From an uncultured Bacteroidales bacterium (GTDB lineage Bacteria; Bacteroidota; Bacteroidia; Bacteroidales; Coprobacteraceae), in the NCBI GenBank assembly GCA_949297285.1, contig CASFRL010000001.1, forward strand, positions 1 through 56,669: a stretch of DNA of 56,669 nt. Reading direction: 5' to 3'. The position numbers were made by a program, and so were the translations under genes. Positions 54,530 through 56,669 of the stretch are shown in pieces (within the stretch, counting starts at the first letter, position 1; every line of letters starts with the position of its first letter). A model generated the notes under the pieces. That model had not been told where the DNA came from and ran no database searches. It was given only the letters and a program-made list of their open reading frames with translations.

Positions 54530-55044
54530 AACAAAAAATGAAAAAATTACTTATTCTGGGAATAGGGAATCTCGTATTGAAAGATGAAGGCATCGGCATT
54601 CACATTATAAATCGATTGGAAAAGGCTCAATTACCGCCTTGGGTAGATCTGTTGGATGGAGGTACGGGCGGTATCTTTCTGATCGACACAATACAGCAAT
54701 ACGAACATCTGATATTGATCGATGCAACACTCGATAATCTCCCGGTCGGAACCGTCAGGTTATTGAAACCCAAATACTCTTGCGACTACCCGTTACTATT
54801 GAGCGCTCATGAAATCGGATTGAAAGAGATGATCGAAGCCATGATCATACAGGAAAAAATACCGGAAATCGATTTAGTAGCAATAAGCGTTGAGGAAATC
54901 AACGAGATAGGTATGCAGCTTTCTCCTAAGATAGAAAAAGAGATACCCAAAATTATCAATAATATCTATCAATTAATCGAACGGATAAAATTCGAAGACG
55001 ATCATCTGTCATGGAAAAACGAGACGAGGCAACATGTACCGTAA
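54526..55044 (+). CDS. hyaD: Hydrogenase maturation endopeptidase
   Basis: The 172-residue protease (168 if the ATG at 54538 is used) removes the HyaB C-terminal tail. Counting from the second Met, the nickel-sensing residues are Glu17 in VLKDEGIGIHI, Asp62 in LILIDATLDN and His91 in LLLSAHEIGLKEM. These fit Glu16, Asp62 and His93 of the family type HybD. It is the last clear gene of the hypC-hyaD operon. Confidence 0.93.
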   Translation: MKQKMKKLLILGIGNLVLKDEGIGIHIINRLEKAQLPPWVDLLDGGTGGIFLIDTIQQYEHLILIDATLDNLPVGTVRLLKPKYSCDYPLLLSAHEIGLKEMIEAMIIQEKIPEIDLVAISVEEINEIGMQLSPKIEKEIPKIINNIYQLIERIKFEDDHLSWKNETRQHVP

Positions 55045-55184
55045 ATTTTACGATACACCAAACGGCATTCGACTATTTCCGTATCGATCACACGATCACA
55101 ACCACCCTTTGCACGAAACGATATAGAATAGCTTGTAACTGCAAAAAACTTTCTTGTAAAATAAATTTACCGACCACCAAATAG
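55011..55184 (+). CDS. Possible small cysteine-rich ORF after hyaD
   Basis: A 57-codon frame (ATG at 55011, TAG at 55182) overlaps the hyaD 3' end by 34 nt. It encodes five cysteines (positions 9, 34, 42, 44 and 49), with CNCKKLSC near the end, and many Thr/Lys. No family is recognised. The overlap with hyaD would fit translational coupling, but the composition is also typical of chance reading in AT-rich DNA. Confidence 0.2.
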   Translation: MEKRDEATCTVNFTIHQTAFDYFRIDHTITTTLCTKRYRIACNCKKLSCKINLPTTK

Positions 55185-55229
55185 GAATTCTGTACAGTTT
55201 TTCTGAGCAAGAGAATCCTAAATACTGCC

Positions 55230-55275
55230 AAGAGGTTGCCTCAAAATAGATCATCTTTGAGCAACCTCTTTCATT
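55230..55275 (+). terminator. Hairpin terminator after the hydrogenase operon
   Basis: Stem AAGAGGTTGC-C-TCAAA (55230-55245) with TTTGAGCAACCTCTT (55256-55270), one bulged C, 10-nt loop, T-rich tail. It lies in the 370-bp gap 55045-55414. Apart from the small ORF and the promoter of the next gene, that gap contains nothing I can identify. Confidence 0.7.
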
Positions 55276-55381
55276 ATATCTAAAAACGCTATACAAAAAG
55301 GATTGAAACTTCAACTTGTTATTTCTGGTAAAAAAAAATTAATATAAGCAACATATTCCGTTTATAAAAAAACATTATTGG

Positions 55382-55389
55382 TAATTTTG
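55382..55389 (+). promoter_or_regulatory. -7 promoter box for the Bcr/CflA transporter gene
   Basis: TAATTTTG matches TAnnTTTG, with TTTA at 55361-55364 in the -33 region (17 nt spacing). It lies 25 bp before the ATG at 55415. Confidence 0.45.
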
Positions 55390-55414
55390 CCCGATTTTAA
55401 ATGATAATGTATAT

Positions 55415-56659
55415 ATGAAAGGATATAATTCTAAAGCATTTTTATTAATATTATTGGGAGCTCTTACAGCTTTCGGGCCTTTAGTTACCGATATGTATCT
55501 GCCCAGTCTTCCGTCTATGATGAACTATTTCGATACAAACTCATCGATGGTGCAACTGGGGCTTACTTCAAGTATGATCGGATTGGCAATCGGTCAAATA
55601 TTTTTCGGGCCATTAAGCGACAAATACGGACGCCGACCTTTATTACTTGTCTCTATGTCGCTTTTTATCGTTTCGACCATATTTTGCATTTTCTCGCCGA
55701 ATATAGAAACGTTTATCGGCCTTCGCCTATTACAAGGAATAGCCGGCTCGGGGGGTATTGTCATTTCTCGATCGATAGCTACCGACAAATTTTTGGGACA
55801 AGATCTGGCCAAAGCAATGGCAATTATAGGCGCTATCAATGGCATAGCCCCTGTTGCTTCTCCGGTATTGGGGGGATTCTTGACCGACTCGATCGGATGG
55901 AAAGGTATCTTTATCATACTATTGGTCATCGGTATTATTCTTTTGATCGGGAATTTCCGTTTTAAAGAAACATTGCCCCAACAACATCGGAAACGAGAAA
56001 ACATCATAGGCCTGTTATCGGTATTCGGGAAAGTGCTCCATAACCGCCGTTATGTTTTCTATGTTCTTCAAATGGGGTTTGCCATGGGGGTGTTGTTTGC
56101 CAATATATCCTCTTCGCCCTTCATCATGCAACAGCATTACGGTTTTTCAGCCTTTACGTTCAGTCTATTTTTCGGAATAAATTCATTAGCTATCGGAATA
56201 GCGGCTGCCATGTCCGTAAAATTCAAAAGTCCCGAACATGCTATTTTCTTGGGAGGCATCGGAATGATCTTTTTTTCGGGGATAGAATTTATCGCCCTCA
56301 GCAACAATTGTTCCTTTATCATTTATGAAACATTGTTGTTCCTCCTACTCTTTACGATGGGACTCACCTTTACATCTTCTACAACCCTGGCCATGGAGAG
56401 CGAACGGCAAAATTCCGGTACGGCTTCCGCCCTGTTCGGAGCTACGGGATTTGCATTCGGCGGTATCGTATCTCCTCTTGTCAGTATCGGGAATATACTC
56501 TCTACTACGGGATTGATATTTTTCTTGTGTTCTGTATGCTCTTTCGGCTGCGCCATAATAGCTTTAAAACAAACGCACCCGTATTTATGGACAAGTGTCA
56601 AGGGAAGATTAAAACCTGCCGTCCAATTCATATCGGCTTCTAAAGGGAGGAAAGGGTAG
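55415..56659 (+). CDS. Bcr/CflA-family multidrug efflux transporter (MFS, DHA1)
   Basis: The 414-residue inner-membrane protein has about 12 hydrophobic helices and begins ILLGALTAFGPLVTDMYLPS, the DHA1/Bcr signature (TDMYLP). Loop 2-3 carries motif A, GPLSDKYGRRP, and helix 5 motif C is represented by GAINGIAPVASPVLGGF. It should use the proton gradient to export a drug or metabolite such as bicyclomycin, chloramphenicol or sulfonamide. Substrate is not readable. It is monocistronic within the window, with a positively charged tail (KGRLKPAVQF...KGRKG). Confidence 0.92.
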   Translation: MKGYNSKAFLLILLGALTAFGPLVTDMYLPSLPSMMNYFDTNSSMVQLGLTSSMIGLAIGQIFFGPLSDKYGRRPLLLVSMSLFIVSTIFCIFSPNIETFIGLRLLQGIAGSGGIVISRSIATDKFLGQDLAKAMAIIGAINGIAPVASPVLGGFLTDSIGWKGIFIILLVIGIILLIGNFRFKETLPQQHRKRENIIGLLSVFGKVLHNRRYVFYVLQMGFAMGVLFANISSSPFIMQQHYGFSAFTFSLFFGINSLAIGIAAAMSVKFKSPEHAIFLGGIGMIFFSGIEFIALSNNCSFIIYETLLFLLLFTMGLTFTSSTTLAMESERQNSGTASALFGATGFAFGGIVSPLVSIGNILSTTGLIFFLCSVCSFGCAIIALKQTHPYLWTSVKGRLKPAVQFISASKGRKG

Positions 56660-56669
56660 AAACATCTAC

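Noticed and set aside
55096..55314. 72-codon - strand ORF in the gap after hyaD
   Set aside because: Crosses the terminator hairpin and has no recognisable features.

Overview
This is a contiguous piece of a Bacteroidales (Bacteroidota) chromosome, probably from a gut anaerobe. The evidence is AT-rich DNA, several promoters of the Bacteroides -33 TTTG / -7 TAnnTTTG type, gene families typical of the order (DUF349, a plug-domain protein without a barrel, a PhoB-like two-component pair, galacturonate catabolism with UxaC/UxaB/UxaA), and a sulfotransferase operon arranged as in gut Bacteroides. The genus cannot be fixed from the sequence alone.

Layout. 1-5866: hexuronate catabolism. uxaC and a truncated kdgK run left; a LacI-type regulator, uxaB and uxaA run right; palindromic operator candidates lie between. 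5904-11101: a Sua5/YrdC protein, a polyprenyl-phosphate sugar transferase, a ClC/CBS protein, fmt and a DUF454 protein on the + strand. 11423-20160 (- strand): DUF2007 protein, lipoprotein peptidyl-prolyl isomerase, M16 peptidase, an orphan Cas6-like protein, DUF349 protein, a second sugar transferase, UDP-glucose dehydrogenase, and a decayed recQ. 20267-27549: cysQ, an SLC13 permease, cysC, cysD, cysN and a PAPS-dependent sulfotransferase. Together these take up sulfate, activate it to PAPS, transfer the sulfonate and recycle the PAP by-product. 27557-33003 (- strand): META-domain lipoprotein, NmrA-like protein, nhaA and lepA. 33353-39294: response regulator, sensor kinase, a small hypothetical protein and a large macroglobulin-like/plug protein. 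39459-44280: two acyl-CoA ligases, an ACT-domain protein, a membrane protein and xpt. 44362-55044: a complete [NiFe]-hydrogenase locus, with hypF-hypA-hypB-methyltransferase running left and hypC-hypD-hypE-hyaA-hyaB-hyaC-hyaD running right. 55415-56659: a Bcr/CflA-type efflux pump.

Most notable: (1) the hydrogenase small subunit carries the full six-cysteine set expected for the [4Fe-3S] proximal cluster of oxygen-tolerant enzymes; (2) the self-contained PAPS/sulfotransferase operon, whose CysN ends in what looks like a dead APS-kinase domain; (3) a lone Cas6-like protein, with no CRISPR array or other cas gene, that has Arg where the catalytic His is expected; (4) a recQ pseudogene reduced to its two ends; (5) a ClC protein that keeps the gating Glu but has Ile at the internal proton Glu position; (6) a possible short terminated transcript convergent with nhaA.
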